Shown here: piece after piece, positions 8,679-20,807 of the stretch
Position numbering within the stretch: the first letter of the stretch is position 1
How the letters are laid out: each line of letters opens with the position of its first letter
NCBI RefSeq assembly: GCF_035994945.1
Contig: NZ_CP108677.1
Coordinates: 5,580,001-5,644,000 of the forward strand
Direction: 5' to 3'
DNA: 64,000 nt
From: Streptomyces sp. NBC_01216
GTDB taxonomy: Bacteria > Actinomycetota > Actinomycetes > Streptomycetales > Streptomycetaceae
The notes under the pieces: generated by a model
Database searches by the model: none
What the model saw: only the letters and a program-made list of their open reading frames with translations
Told to the model about the DNA's origin: nothing
Program-made: the position numbers and the translations under genes

Positions 8679-9595
8679 ACGGTGTCGACCTCCAGGCCGG
8701 TGCGGGCGTCGTGGGCGGCGTCGATCTCGGCGCGGAACGGCATCGAGGTCGAGGCCCCGGGCCGCTGGACGGACAGCGCGGCGGCGCTCGACGCCCAGGC
8801 CAGCGCCCGCTCCACGGGCCGTCCCTCGGCGAGGGCGACCGCCAGCGCGCCGACGAAGGTGTCCCCGGCCGCGGTGGTGTCCACGGCTGTCACCCCGGGG
8901 GCGGGGACCGTGAGGGGGGCCGCACCGCGGACCGCGTACAGGCAGCCGGCCCGACCGAGGGTGACGACCACCTCGGGCACGGTCCGCAGCAGGGCCTCGG
9001 CCGCGCCGTGCGGGTCGGCGATGCCGGTGAGCGCGGCGGCCTCGTGCTCGTTGGGGACCAGCAGATCGGTGGCGGCCAGGAGTTCGGGGGGCAGCGGCTG
9101 GGCGGGGGCGGGGGTCAGGATGGTCCGGACCCCGAGTCGGCGGGCGGTGACGGCGCCCTCGGTGACGGCGGACAGGGGCAGTTCGAGCTGGAGGAGGAGA
9201 GCGTCGGCGGTGGCGATCAGGGCGTCGTCGCCGTGGTCGAGGGAGGTGACGGTGCCGTTGGCGCCGGGGACGACGACGATCGAGTTGCCGCCCTCGTCGT
9301 CGACGACGATGTGCGCGGTGCCCGAGGGTCCCTCGGCGGTGCGCAGGAGATCCGTGTCGACACCGGAGGCGTCCAGCGCGGCCCGCAGTCGCGGGCCGAA
9401 GTCGTCGGCGCCGACCGCGCCGATCATCGCCACCTCGGCGCCGGCGCGCGCGGCGGCCACCGCCTGGTTGGCGCCCTTGCCGCCGGGGACCGTCCGGAAC
9501 GCACGGCCGGTGACGGTCTCTCCGCGGGCGGGGGCCCGCGCGACGAAGGCGACGAGATCCATGTTGGTGCTGCCGAGCACCACGATGCCGGTCAT
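8675..9595 (-). CDS. rbsK: Ribokinase (PfkB family)
   Basis: This is a 306-residue sugar kinase that would phosphorylate ribose to ribose 5-phosphate. It shows the ribokinase N-terminus VVLGSTNMDLVAFV, PGGKGANQAVAAARAG (substrate and first PfkB signature), IGAVGADDFGPRL, PNEHEAAALTG, and the second PfkB signature with anion hole and catalytic base D-T-T-A-A-G-D-T-F-V-G-A. In many ribokinases the anion-hole motif is GAGD; AAGD occurs too. It lies directly downstream (ATGA overlap) of four ADP-ribosylglycohydrolase genes, so free ribose or a ribosyl compound released by those hydrolases is the logical substrate. No ribose transporter or rbsD is nearby. Confidence 0.88.
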   Translation of the reverse strand: MTGIVVLGSTNMDLVAFVARAPARGETVTGRAFRTVPGGKGANQAVAAARAGAEVAMIGAVGADDFGPRLRAALDASGVDTDLLRTAEGPSGTAHIVVDDEGGNSIVVVPGANGTVTSLDHGDDALIATADALLLQLELPLSAVTEGAVTARRLGVRTILTPAPAQPLPPELLAATDLLVPNEHEAAALTGIADPHGAAEALLRTVPEVVVTLGRAGCLYAVRGAAPLTVPAPGVTAVDTTAAGDTFVGALAVALAEGRPVERALAWASSAAALSVQRPGASTSMPFRAEIDAAHDARTGLEVDTV

Positions 9596-11013
9596 GGGCG
9601 TACTGCCTCCAGATGTGTCATTGCGGCGAGGGTGTCGAAGCCGATGCCGTCGAAGGACGGGACCGAGGTCGCCAGCCTGTTCTTGAGGGGGGAGATCCAA
9701 CGTTCGGGCAGCCGGTCGGGCCGGCCGGCGAGCAGGCCGGCGACGGAGCCGGCGGTGGCGCCGTTGGAGTCGGTGTCCCAGCCACCGGAGACCGCCGCGC
9801 AGACGGACCGGGTGAAGTCGCCGTCGCCGTGGGTGAGGGCGGCGGCGAGTACGGCGGCGTTGGGGACGGCATGCACCCAGTGATACCCGCCGAGGGCGGC
9901 GTGGAGCCGGTCCACGACCGTGTCGAAGTCCGCGGTGGCGCGGGCGGTCCCGATGCCGAGGCGGACGGCGCGGGCGAGCCGGGAGCGAGGGGGGACCACG
10001 GCGAGCCCGGAGGCCAGGGCCTGGTGCACGTCGGCGGTGCCGGTCGCGGCGGTGGCGAGGGTGGCCGCGACGAACATCGCGTCGTAGACGCCGTTGCCGG
10101 TGTGGGTGAGCGTCGCGTCCCGGTGCGCCTGCGCGGCGGCGGCGACCGGGTCGCCCGGCCGGGTCCAGCCGTGCACGTCGGCCCGGATCCGGGCGCCGAT
10201 CCACTCGCGGAAGGGATTGCGGCGGACGGCGGTCGACGGGGGCTCGACGCCGTCGAGGAGGTTGCGGTAGGCGACGCGCTCGGCGGTGAAGGTGCGGCCG
10301 GCGGGGAGTTCGTCGAGCCAGAGGCGGGCGACGTCGGCGGTGGTGAAGTCGCGGCCGTACCGCTGGAGGAGCAGCAGGTTGAGCAGGGTGTAGTCGAGGT
10401 CGTCGTCCTCCGGCATCCCGTCGATGTTCTCGGCGAGGGAGGTGGCCGCGGAGCGGCGGTTCCACGGGTGGGCGGCCAACAGCGCCGGAGGGACGCCCCG
10501 CGCGGTGAACCAGGAGGAGAGCGGCCAGTTCCCGGCGGCCCGGGCGAGTGCGCGGATCGCGGGGAGCGGCAGCTTCTCGACGGGTTTGCCGAGCAGGCAT
10601 CCCGCGGCGCGCCCGAGCCAGGCGGCGTGCAGGGCCTCGCGGAGCCGGTCCGGGGCACCCGCCCCGGGCGGCGCGGCGGTGCGGGAGAGCGGGGCCGGTC
10701 CCCGGGGGGCGGACGGCGCGAGGGTTCCCGCCGGGGTCGCCGGAGCCAGTCTCCGGATGGCGGGGAGCGGGGTGGGTTCCGTCGAGGCGAGCGGGGACGG
10801 CAGGGCGGCCAGTTCGTCGAGCAGGGCCTCCGCCAACGTGCGGAGCTCCGGGCGGGGGGTGGCGGAGGCGCCCGACGCCGCGGGCGCGGGACGCCCGCCC
10901 GCGGCGGTCCAGCGGGCGGCGGCCGAGGAGGCGTCGCGGCCGTCCTCCGCGGCCTGGCGCAGTTCGTGGCCGACCAGGTCCTCGGGCTGGACCCAGGTGA
11001 CGCGGAGGTTCAT
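9592..11013 (-). CDS. ADP-ribosylglycohydrolase family protein (fourth gene of the operon)
   Basis: This is a 473-residue DraG/ARH-fold protein. An Ala/Pro-rich, probably flexible N-terminal region (about 1-120) precedes the catalytic domain: LHAAWLGRAAGCLLGKPVEK, the metal motif region MPEDDDLDYTLLNLLLL, HTGNGVYDAMFVAA, and the C-terminal metal motif SGGWDTDSNGATAGSVAG, so both acidic clusters are present. Family members remove ADP-ribose from proteins or nucleotides, or cleave related ribosyl bonds, with two Mg2+ ions. The first residues MNLRVTWVQPEDLVGHELRQ are typical of the streptomycete member. Start ATG 11013 overlaps the preceding paralogue by four bases and the stop overlaps rbsK by four. 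Confidence 0.88.
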   Translation of the reverse strand: MNLRVTWVQPEDLVGHELRQAAEDGRDASSAAARWTAAGGRPAPAASGASATPRPELRTLAEALLDELAALPSPLASTEPTPLPAIRRLAPATPAGTLAPSAPRGPAPLSRTAAPPGAGAPDRLREALHAAWLGRAAGCLLGKPVEKLPLPAIRALARAAGNWPLSSWFTARGVPPALLAAHPWNRRSAATSLAENIDGMPEDDDLDYTLLNLLLLQRYGRDFTTADVARLWLDELPAGRTFTAERVAYRNLLDGVEPPSTAVRRNPFREWIGARIRADVHGWTRPGDPVAAAAQAHRDATLTHTGNGVYDAMFVAATLATAATGTADVHQALASGLAVVPPRSRLARAVRLGIGTARATADFDTVVDRLHAALGGYHWVHAVPNAAVLAAALTHGDGDFTRSVCAAVSGGWDTDSNGATAGSVAGLLAGRPDRLPERWISPLKNRLATSVPSFDGIGFDTLAAMTHLEAVRP

Positions 11014-12161
11014 CGAGCCGTGCTCGTCAGGGCCGCGTACGCCGACTCGTGCGCGCGCCGCCGGGCCGTGTCACGGGCGAACACCTCGTGGGTGACCGTG
11101 GTCAGGGCCGCCGCGGGGGCGTGCAGGTCCAGCCGGCTCGCGTCCGCCACCTGCTTCGCCCACGCGGCGGGCACGGCCCGCTCCCCCCGCAGCGCGCCGA
11201 CGATCGCGCCCGCCATCGTCGCGATCGAGTCGCAGTCGCGGCCGTAGTTGACCGCGCCGAGCACCGTCCGCCGGTAGTCGCCCGAGCCGACCAGCAGCAT
11301 TCCCAGGGCGACGGGCAGTTCCTCGGTCGAGTGGAGCCGGGACGGGCGGCGTGCTCCCAGCGAGGGGGAGCGGTATTCCGGGCCCACCGTGTCGAAGGGC
11401 GCCACCGCCGTGCGCAGCGGGCCGATCGCGGACTCGAAGTCGGTGTGCCGGGCGGCGACTTCACACACCGCCTCGATCGCCGACCGCGTCCCGTCCTTGG
11501 CCCGCGAGACCGCCGCGTCGACCACTGACTCCGGCGTGGCGCCCGGTGCGCAGGCCGCCGCCACCGCGGCGGCGAACACGCCGGCCGCCTCCCTCCCGTA
11601 CGAGGACTGGTGGGCGCCCGCGACGTCCAGGGCCTCCGCGTACGCCCCCGCCGGGTTCGCCGCGTTGACCAGGCCGACCGGCGCCATGTACATCGCCGCA
11701 CCGCAGTTGACGATGTTGCCGTTGCCGGCCTCGCGCGGGTCCACGTGGCCGTAGTGGAGGCGGGTCACGATCCACTTCTCGGCGAGGAAGATCCGGTGCA
11801 GTGGCAGGGCCTCCGTCTCCAGCTCCGGGATCCAGACGGGGTTGCCGACCAGGTCGGGGACGAGGTGGTCGGCCACGGCGTAGGCGTCGAGGTGGTCGCG
11901 GACCTTCGCGTACACCCTGATCAGGGCGTGTGTCATCAGGGTGTCGTCGGTGACGTGCCCGTCGCCCTTGTGGTACGGGGCGAGGGGGCGCGCGGTGCGC
12001 CAGGCGTCGCCGTGCCAGGGGCCGACGACGCCGTCGACCCGGCCGCCGTGACGTTCCAGGATCTGCTCGGGGGTGTAGCCCTCGACCGGTCCGCCGAGGG
12101 CGTCGCCGACGGCCGCGCCGAGAAGACTTCCGGTGATCCGGTCATCCAGTGTGGGTGTCAT
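11010..12161 (-). CDS. ADP-ribosylglycohydrolase family protein (third gene of the operon)
   Basis: This 383-residue ARH-fold hydrolase has the N-terminal ITGSLLGAAVGDALGGPVEG helix, the metal motif HVTDDTLMTHAL (D-D-T), and the C-terminal metal motif NYGRDCDSIATMAGAIVGAL (D-x-D-S), so the two-metal site appears complete. I chose ATG 12161, preceded by AGGTGG at a good distance; an in-frame GTG at 12176 would add five residues. Either start lies inside the end of the upstream paralogue (20-35 base overlap), unlike the 4-base overlaps elsewhere in this operon. The specific ribosylated substrate cannot be read from sequence. Confidence 0.88.
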   Translation of the reverse strand: MTPTLDDRITGSLLGAAVGDALGGPVEGYTPEQILERHGGRVDGVVGPWHGDAWRTARPLAPYHKGDGHVTDDTLMTHALIRVYAKVRDHLDAYAVADHLVPDLVGNPVWIPELETEALPLHRIFLAEKWIVTRLHYGHVDPREAGNGNIVNCGAAMYMAPVGLVNAANPAGAYAEALDVAGAHQSSYGREAAGVFAAAVAAACAPGATPESVVDAAVSRAKDGTRSAIEAVCEVAARHTDFESAIGPLRTAVAPFDTVGPEYRSPSLGARRPSRLHSTEELPVALGMLLVGSGDYRRTVLGAVNYGRDCDSIATMAGAIVGALRGERAVPAAWAKQVADASRLDLHAPAAALTTVTHEVFARDTARRRAHESAYAALTSTAR

Positions 12162-13500
12162 GTCTGAATTGTCCACCTGGGGTGGTCAGTTCCCTGTCTC
12201 CGAGCCGCCCGGCGAGTTCGACGAGGTCCGTACCCGCGAGCCGGGGGAGGGCGCAGCCGGCCAGGGTGCGGCAGGCGTCGCGCCAGCTGGCGGGCAGGCC
12301 GTCGGCGCCGCCGAGCGCGCCGGTGAGCGCACCCGCGAGAGCCGGTGCCGAGTCGGCGACCCGGGAGAGGCAGGCGGCGGCCGGTACGGCGCAGACCACC
12401 TCGCCGCGCGCGGCGGTGGCCAGGGCGAGGGCGACCGGCACGGTCTCGGCGGCGGCGATGCCGTAGCTGTAGACGTGGTCGACGATCTGGTGCTCCAGCG
12501 GGGGCACCAGCGCGAAGGCGCTCGTCGCGTCCCGGGCCATCGCCACGGCCAGCCGTGCGTTGCGGCCGATCTCGGTGGCGGCGGGCAGCTGGGCGAGCGC
12601 GGCCTCCACGGCGTCGTCGACCGGAGCCCCGCACAGGGCGACGGAGAGGGCGGCGGCCATCGCGCGGGCGCCGTGGACACCGTCGCCGTCCTGGGTGTAC
12701 CGGGCGTCGAACTCGGCCAGCGCGGCGGCGGAGAGCGGGTCCCCGGGGTGGGCGAGGGCGAGCACGGTGGCGCGCACACAGGCGGCGTCGTCGAAGTAGT
12801 GCGGGTTGTCGTGTCCGGTCGCGGGCGGGCGCAGGCCGGTGGCGAGGTTGCCGAGGCCGGCGCGCACGGAGATCCGGGCACGCAGGGGCAGCACGGCCGA
12901 CTCGACCTCGGGCGCGCGGTCGGCGGCGGCGATCCGGCCCGCCAGGGAGTTCCAGGCGAGGTCGAGGGCGGCTCGCGTCCTGCGCCCGGGCGGCAGCGAG
13001 GCGAACAGGGGCCCGGAGGAGGCGAGGAGGGCCTCGGCGGTGAAGACGGCCCATTCGGCGTCGTCGGAAGGGCCCAGACGCAGCGGTTCGGAGGGCTGGT
13101 TGAGGGCGATGGGGACGGGAAGCGTCGTGGTGGCGTTCTGTTCGGCGAAGGTGTCGAGTTCGCGGGCGAGGCGGCGCGTCCACTCCGGCATGCGGGCGGC
13201 CCGGTGCCGGGCCGCGGGCCAGCCCGCCGCGTCGCCCGCCGCGAGGCCGAGCAACAGGCCCTCGACGCGGTGGCGGGGCGCCCGGACGCCCGGCCGGGTG
13301 ACCGCCGCCGGACCCCCAGGGGCGAGCAGCGGCCCGAGGGCGAGGCGGGTGGCGCCCGCGACCGGGCCGTCCGTGTCCCCAGCGTCCGGAGCGTCCAGGT
13401 CGTCCGGGGAGAAGGTGCCCCGGCGGGTGGCGCCCGGGTACGGGTCGGCCGTCGCGGTGGCCGCGGCGCCGGGGTCGGGGCGGTCGTCCACCGTGGTCAC
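12142..13500 (-). CDS. Divergent ADP-ribosylglycohydrolase family protein, metal motifs degraded
   Basis: This 452-residue ARH-fold protein has an Asp/Pro-rich N-terminal region (~1-85) and then VEGLLLGLAAGDAAGWPAAR. The first metal motif reads S-D-D-A instead of D-D-T, and the C-terminal motif that is G-R-D-A-D-T in the neighbouring paralogue reads S-R-V-A-D-S, losing the first Asp. HYFDDAACVR and DGDGVHGARAMAAA are retained. Hydrolase activity may therefore be weakened or lost, and it could act as a regulatory or partner subunit; this is inference. Start GTG 13500 overlaps the first paralogue's stop (GTGA). No frame disruption is seen, so it is not a pseudogene. Confidence 0.82.
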   Translation of the reverse strand: MTTVDDRPDPGAAATATADPYPGATRRGTFSPDDLDAPDAGDTDGPVAGATRLALGPLLAPGGPAAVTRPGVRAPRHRVEGLLLGLAAGDAAGWPAARHRAARMPEWTRRLARELDTFAEQNATTTLPVPIALNQPSEPLRLGPSDDAEWAVFTAEALLASSGPLFASLPPGRRTRAALDLAWNSLAGRIAAADRAPEVESAVLPLRARISVRAGLGNLATGLRPPATGHDNPHYFDDAACVRATVLALAHPGDPLSAAALAEFDARYTQDGDGVHGARAMAAALSVALCGAPVDDAVEAALAQLPAATEIGRNARLAVAMARDATSAFALVPPLEHQIVDHVYSYGIAAAETVPVALALATAARGEVVCAVPAAACLSRVADSAPALAGALTGALGGADGLPASWRDACRTLAGCALPRLAGTDLVELAGRLGDRELTTPGGQFRHDTHTG

Positions 13501-14519
13501 CGGGGTGCCTCCTCGTGCGTCGTCAGCAGATCCGCGACGTCCAGGACGTGGTAGCCGCGCATCGAGGGGAGGCAGCTTCCCGTCACCGGGCCGATGGCGT
13601 TCGCCCACTCCGAGGGAACGGCGGACACGCCCCCCGACGCCCCGGCGAGCGCGCCCGCCACCGCCGCCGTCGTCGTGTCCGCGTCGCGCCCCATGTTGAC
13701 GGCCGTCAGGACGGCCGTGCGGAAGTCCCCGCGGGCCGCCGCGAACGCGCCGAACGCCAGGCCCACCGCCTCCGGGGCCAGATCCGTCCACGGATAGCCT
13801 CCGATGACGACCGCCGAGCGGACCGCGCGCTCCCGGGCCGGAGCGTCGGGTGCCGCGCGCCGCGCGGCCACCACCGCGCGCCGCAGCGACCGGGCCGTCC
13901 AGGAGTCCATCGGCACCACCGAGAGCGCCGCCGCGACGACCGAGGTCACCGAGGCGCCCCCCATCGCCGCCGCCACGCCGGCCGCCACGGCCTGCCCCCC
14001 GTAGATGCCCTCGCCGTCGTGGCTGACGCTGCCGTCGACCGCGACCAGCCGGGCGGCCTCCGCCGGGCGGCCGGCCGCGAAGACGCCGAAGGGGGCGGCG
14101 CGCATGGCCAGTCCGTCCGACCAGGCGTGCCGGTGCTGGGCGGAGATCGGGGCGACCAGCCCGCGCCGGAGGTTCTCCAGCGTGCCCCGCTCACTGAAGC
14201 CGGCGCCGCGGAAGGGTCCCTCGTCCCGGTCGGCGATCCAGTGGTGCCAGGCGTCCTCCACCTGCCGGACCGTCAGGGCCGCGCCGTGCCGCGCCAGCAG
14301 GAGTCCCGAGAAGACGGCGTACTCCGTGTCGTCGGTCCCTGCCGGGCTGTCCGTCACGAACCCCTCGATCCGGCCCCAGCGGCGACGGATCTCCGAGGGG
14401 CGAAGGTTCTCGGCGGGCGCCCCGAGCGCGTCGCCGACGGCGAGGCCGAGCAGCGCGCCCCGGCCGCGCTCGCGGGTGTCCTGTGCGGTCGTCGCGGCCA
14501 CGCTCGTCGTCTCGGTCAC
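13497..14519 (-). CDS. ADP-ribosylglycohydrolase family protein (first gene of the operon)
   Basis: This is a 340-residue ARH-fold hydrolase with an apparently complete two-metal site: RGALLGLAVGDALGAPAE, T-D-D-T-E-Y-A-V-F, SHDGEGIYGGQAVAAGVAAA and NMGRDADTTTAAVAGALAGA. Start GTG 14519 begins VTETTSVAATT, with GGAAG about 10 bases upstream; the longer open frame further upstream lacks family similarity. It opens a seven-gene coupled operon (four ARH paralogues, ribokinase, CoA-transferase, CoA-lyase). The shared upstream region (14520-14807) is divergent with the VIT-type transporter gene. Confidence 0.88.
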   Translation of the reverse strand: MTETTSVAATTAQDTRERGRGALLGLAVGDALGAPAENLRPSEIRRRWGRIEGFVTDSPAGTDDTEYAVFSGLLLARHGAALTVRQVEDAWHHWIADRDEGPFRGAGFSERGTLENLRRGLVAPISAQHRHAWSDGLAMRAAPFGVFAAGRPAEAARLVAVDGSVSHDGEGIYGGQAVAAGVAAAMGGASVTSVVAAALSVVPMDSWTARSLRRAVVAARRAAPDAPARERAVRSAVVIGGYPWTDLAPEAVGLAFGAFAAARGDFRTAVLTAVNMGRDADTTTAAVAGALAGASGGVSAVPSEWANAIGPVTGSCLPSMRGYHVLDVADLLTTHEEAPR

Positions 14520-14686
14520 CGGCTCGCTTCCCTTCCACGGTCCCTGGATCTGTGCCACGCACAGGGGGAGAGGAGACGGGGAAACGTCACTGTCACCCGG
14601 CTGACACCCGTCGGGAAGCGCCCCCGGCGGACCGGACGCGACACCGTGAGCCACCCTCAACCTCCCCCCGTCCGGGCGGAGAACGC

Positions 14687-14705
14687 TGAGGTGAGCCTTA
14701 GTAAG
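14687..14705 (+). promoter_or_regulatory. Probable iron box (DmdR/IdeR-type operator)
   Basis: The 19-mer TGAGGTGAGCCTTAGTAAG matches 13 of 19 positions of the remembered Streptomyces DmdR1 iron-box consensus (written here as TTAGGTGAGCCTAACCTAA), with the left half nearly perfect. It lies about 100 bases upstream of the VIT-family transporter start and 168 bases upstream of the divergent ARH operon start. A metal transporter or storage gene is a sensible target. Whether the site represses or activates cannot be told from sequence. Confidence 0.55.
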
Positions 14706-14807
14706 TACGGCCTGGCTTGCTGGCGGGACCCTTACATCGCGCGTATTTTCGAGGCTGTTGAGGGGCGGCGGGGTCGGCCCGACCCGCCGACAAGTCAGGG
14801 GAGAAGC

Positions 14808-15536
14808 ATGTCCATCATCGAAACCGAGGCTTCGCTCCACGAGGCCCACCGCGACAACCACACGCACCGCGATGTGAACGGCGGCTGGCTGCGTCCGGCG
14901 GTGTTCGGGGCGATGGACGGCCTGGTCTCCAACCTCGCGCTGATGACCGGTGTCGCCGGCGGAGCGGTCTCCCAGCAGACCATCGTCATCACCGGTCTCG
15001 CCGGGCTCGCGGCCGGCGCCTTCTCGATGGCGGCCGGCGAGTACACCTCGGTGGCCTCGCAGCGCGAACTCGTCCTGGCCGAACTGGACGTCGAGCGACG
15101 TCAGCTGCGCAAGCACCCGGTCGACGAGATGGAGGAGCTGGCCGCGCTGTACGTCTCCCGGGGAGTCGAACCCGCGCTCGCCAGGGAGGTCGCCATGCAG
15201 CTCTCCCGGGACCCCGAGCAGGCCCTGGAGATCCACGCCCGCGAGGAACTGGGCATCGACCCCGACGACCTGCCCTCGCCGATCGTCGCCGCCGTGTCCT
15301 CCTTCGGCTCCTTCGCGCTCGGCGCGCTCCTGCCGGTGCTGCCCTATCTGCTCGGCGCGACCGAGCTGTGGCCGGCCGTGCTGCTCGCGCTGCTCGGTCT
15401 CTTCGCCTGCGGCGCACTGGTGGCCCGGGTGACCGCCCGTAGCTGGTGGTTCAGCGGACTGCGCCAGCTCGTCCTCGGTGGGGCCGCCGCCGCCCTCACC
15501 TACGGACTCGGCATGCTCTTCGACGCGGCGCTCTAG
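14808..15536 (+). CDS. VIT1/CCC1-family iron/manganese transporter
   Basis: This 242-residue membrane protein has the VIT1/CCC1 architecture: an N-terminal segment ending in NGGWLRPAVFGAMDGLVSNLALMTG with the conserved D-G-L-V-S-N in TM1, GLAAGAFSMAAGEYTSVASQ in TM2, a cytoplasmic acidic helical insert (~85-145) and three C-terminal hydrophobic segments. Plant and yeast relatives export Fe2+/Mn2+ from the cytoplasm into a vacuole; bacterial members probably export or detoxify these metals. Start ATG 14808 follows AGGGGAG. The N-terminus carries several His and Glu (EASLHEAHRDNHTHRD), possible metal ligands. The iron box upstream suggests iron-dependent control. Confidence 0.87.
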   Translation: MSIIETEASLHEAHRDNHTHRDVNGGWLRPAVFGAMDGLVSNLALMTGVAGGAVSQQTIVITGLAGLAAGAFSMAAGEYTSVASQRELVLAELDVERRQLRKHPVDEMEELAALYVSRGVEPALAREVAMQLSRDPEQALEIHAREELGIDPDDLPSPIVAAVSSFGSFALGALLPVLPYLLGATELWPAVLLALLGLFACGALVARVTARSWWFSGLRQLVLGGAAAALTYGLGMLFDAAL

Positions 15537-15623
15537 AACCACATCGGACCGCGTCGTCGTCCGGGAGCTCCGAGGCGGCCCGGTGACGCGCTCCGGCACG
15601 CGACCGGACGGTCCGGCACACGG

Positions 15624-15644
15624 CGGACGGTCCGGGGCCGTCCG
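15624..15644 (+). terminator. Hairpin after the VIT-type gene
   Basis: CGGACGG and CCGTCCG form a 7-bp stem with a 7-base loop, 88 bases after the stop at 15536. It lies within a cluster of GGTCCGG repeats that allow other pairings, so the assignment is tentative. Confidence 0.3.
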
Positions 15645-16138
15645 GTCACGGTCCGGGCCCCCGTGGCCGACGGCGGCTGAGAGCCTGCCGGTGGCCTTCG
15701 GCCGACAGGCCCCGGCGTCCCGCCGGACCCGCACCGGCCTCCCCGCTCCGTCCCACCCGGAGCCACCCCTCTCGGGCCGCCCCCGCCGTTCCGCGCCGGC
15801 CCGCAAGCGCCTCACTCCGTGGAAAGGGCCTGGTGGGGCCCGCTGTGACGTATCTCCCTGAGCGGATGCGGCCCTCGGGTGCGACACTATGCACAGCGCT
15901 ACATACCTAGCCGTTTCCCGGCGGTTTCGAACCCATTGCCACCGGGCATGAGGCGTAAGCGCGGCGGGCAACGAGGCCCGCCCAGCGACGGTCCGCCGGG
16001 GAGTCCCGGATCATCGGACCGTCCCCCATGAGGGCCGGCCGCCCTCATACCCCACAGGTGAACCGACGCCACCGCTCCGTATCGGCGGTGTCCGCATGCT
16101 GGAATGAGCTATCCACTTTCCGAGAAGCCAGCCATCAT

Positions 16139-16154
16139 GTAACCTGCACGAAAT
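16139..16154 (+). promoter_or_regulatory. GlnR-box-like sequence upstream of gltB
   Basis: GTAAC, six bases (CTGCAC), then GAAAT matches the remembered Streptomyces GlnR half-box pattern gTnAc-n6-GaAAc at nearly every position. It lies 64 bases before the gltB start. Only one half-box pair is visible; strong GlnR targets usually have two. Nitrogen control of glutamate synthase would be logical, but binding is inferred. Confidence 0.35.
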
Positions 16155-16217
16155 TTCGCGGAGGGCCAACGTCGTCCCTCGGCTGCTGCATATGCCACGA
16201 CGACGACGGGAGAGCCG

Positions 16218-20799
<4,582 letters not shown>

Positions 20800-20807
<8 letters not shown>

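Larger units (their letters stand above)
15537..16217. other. 681-base intergenic region before gltB
   Basis: I see no convincing gene here: open frames on both strands are Arg/Pro-rich and share no recognisable features. It contains GGACGGTCCGG-type repeats near 15604-15650, including a hairpin (15624-15644), a possible sigma-70-like promoter (TGCGAC 15880-15885, 18-base spacer, TACCTA 15904-15909) and a GlnR-like site at 16139-16154. The last ~150 bases are noticeably more AT-rich than the surroundings, as expected for the gltB control region. Confidence 0.6.

Noticed and set aside
15541..15971. Open frames on both strands between the VIT-type gene and gltB
   Set aside because: No start with RBS, no family similarity, Arg/Pro-rich composition; treated as intergenic.
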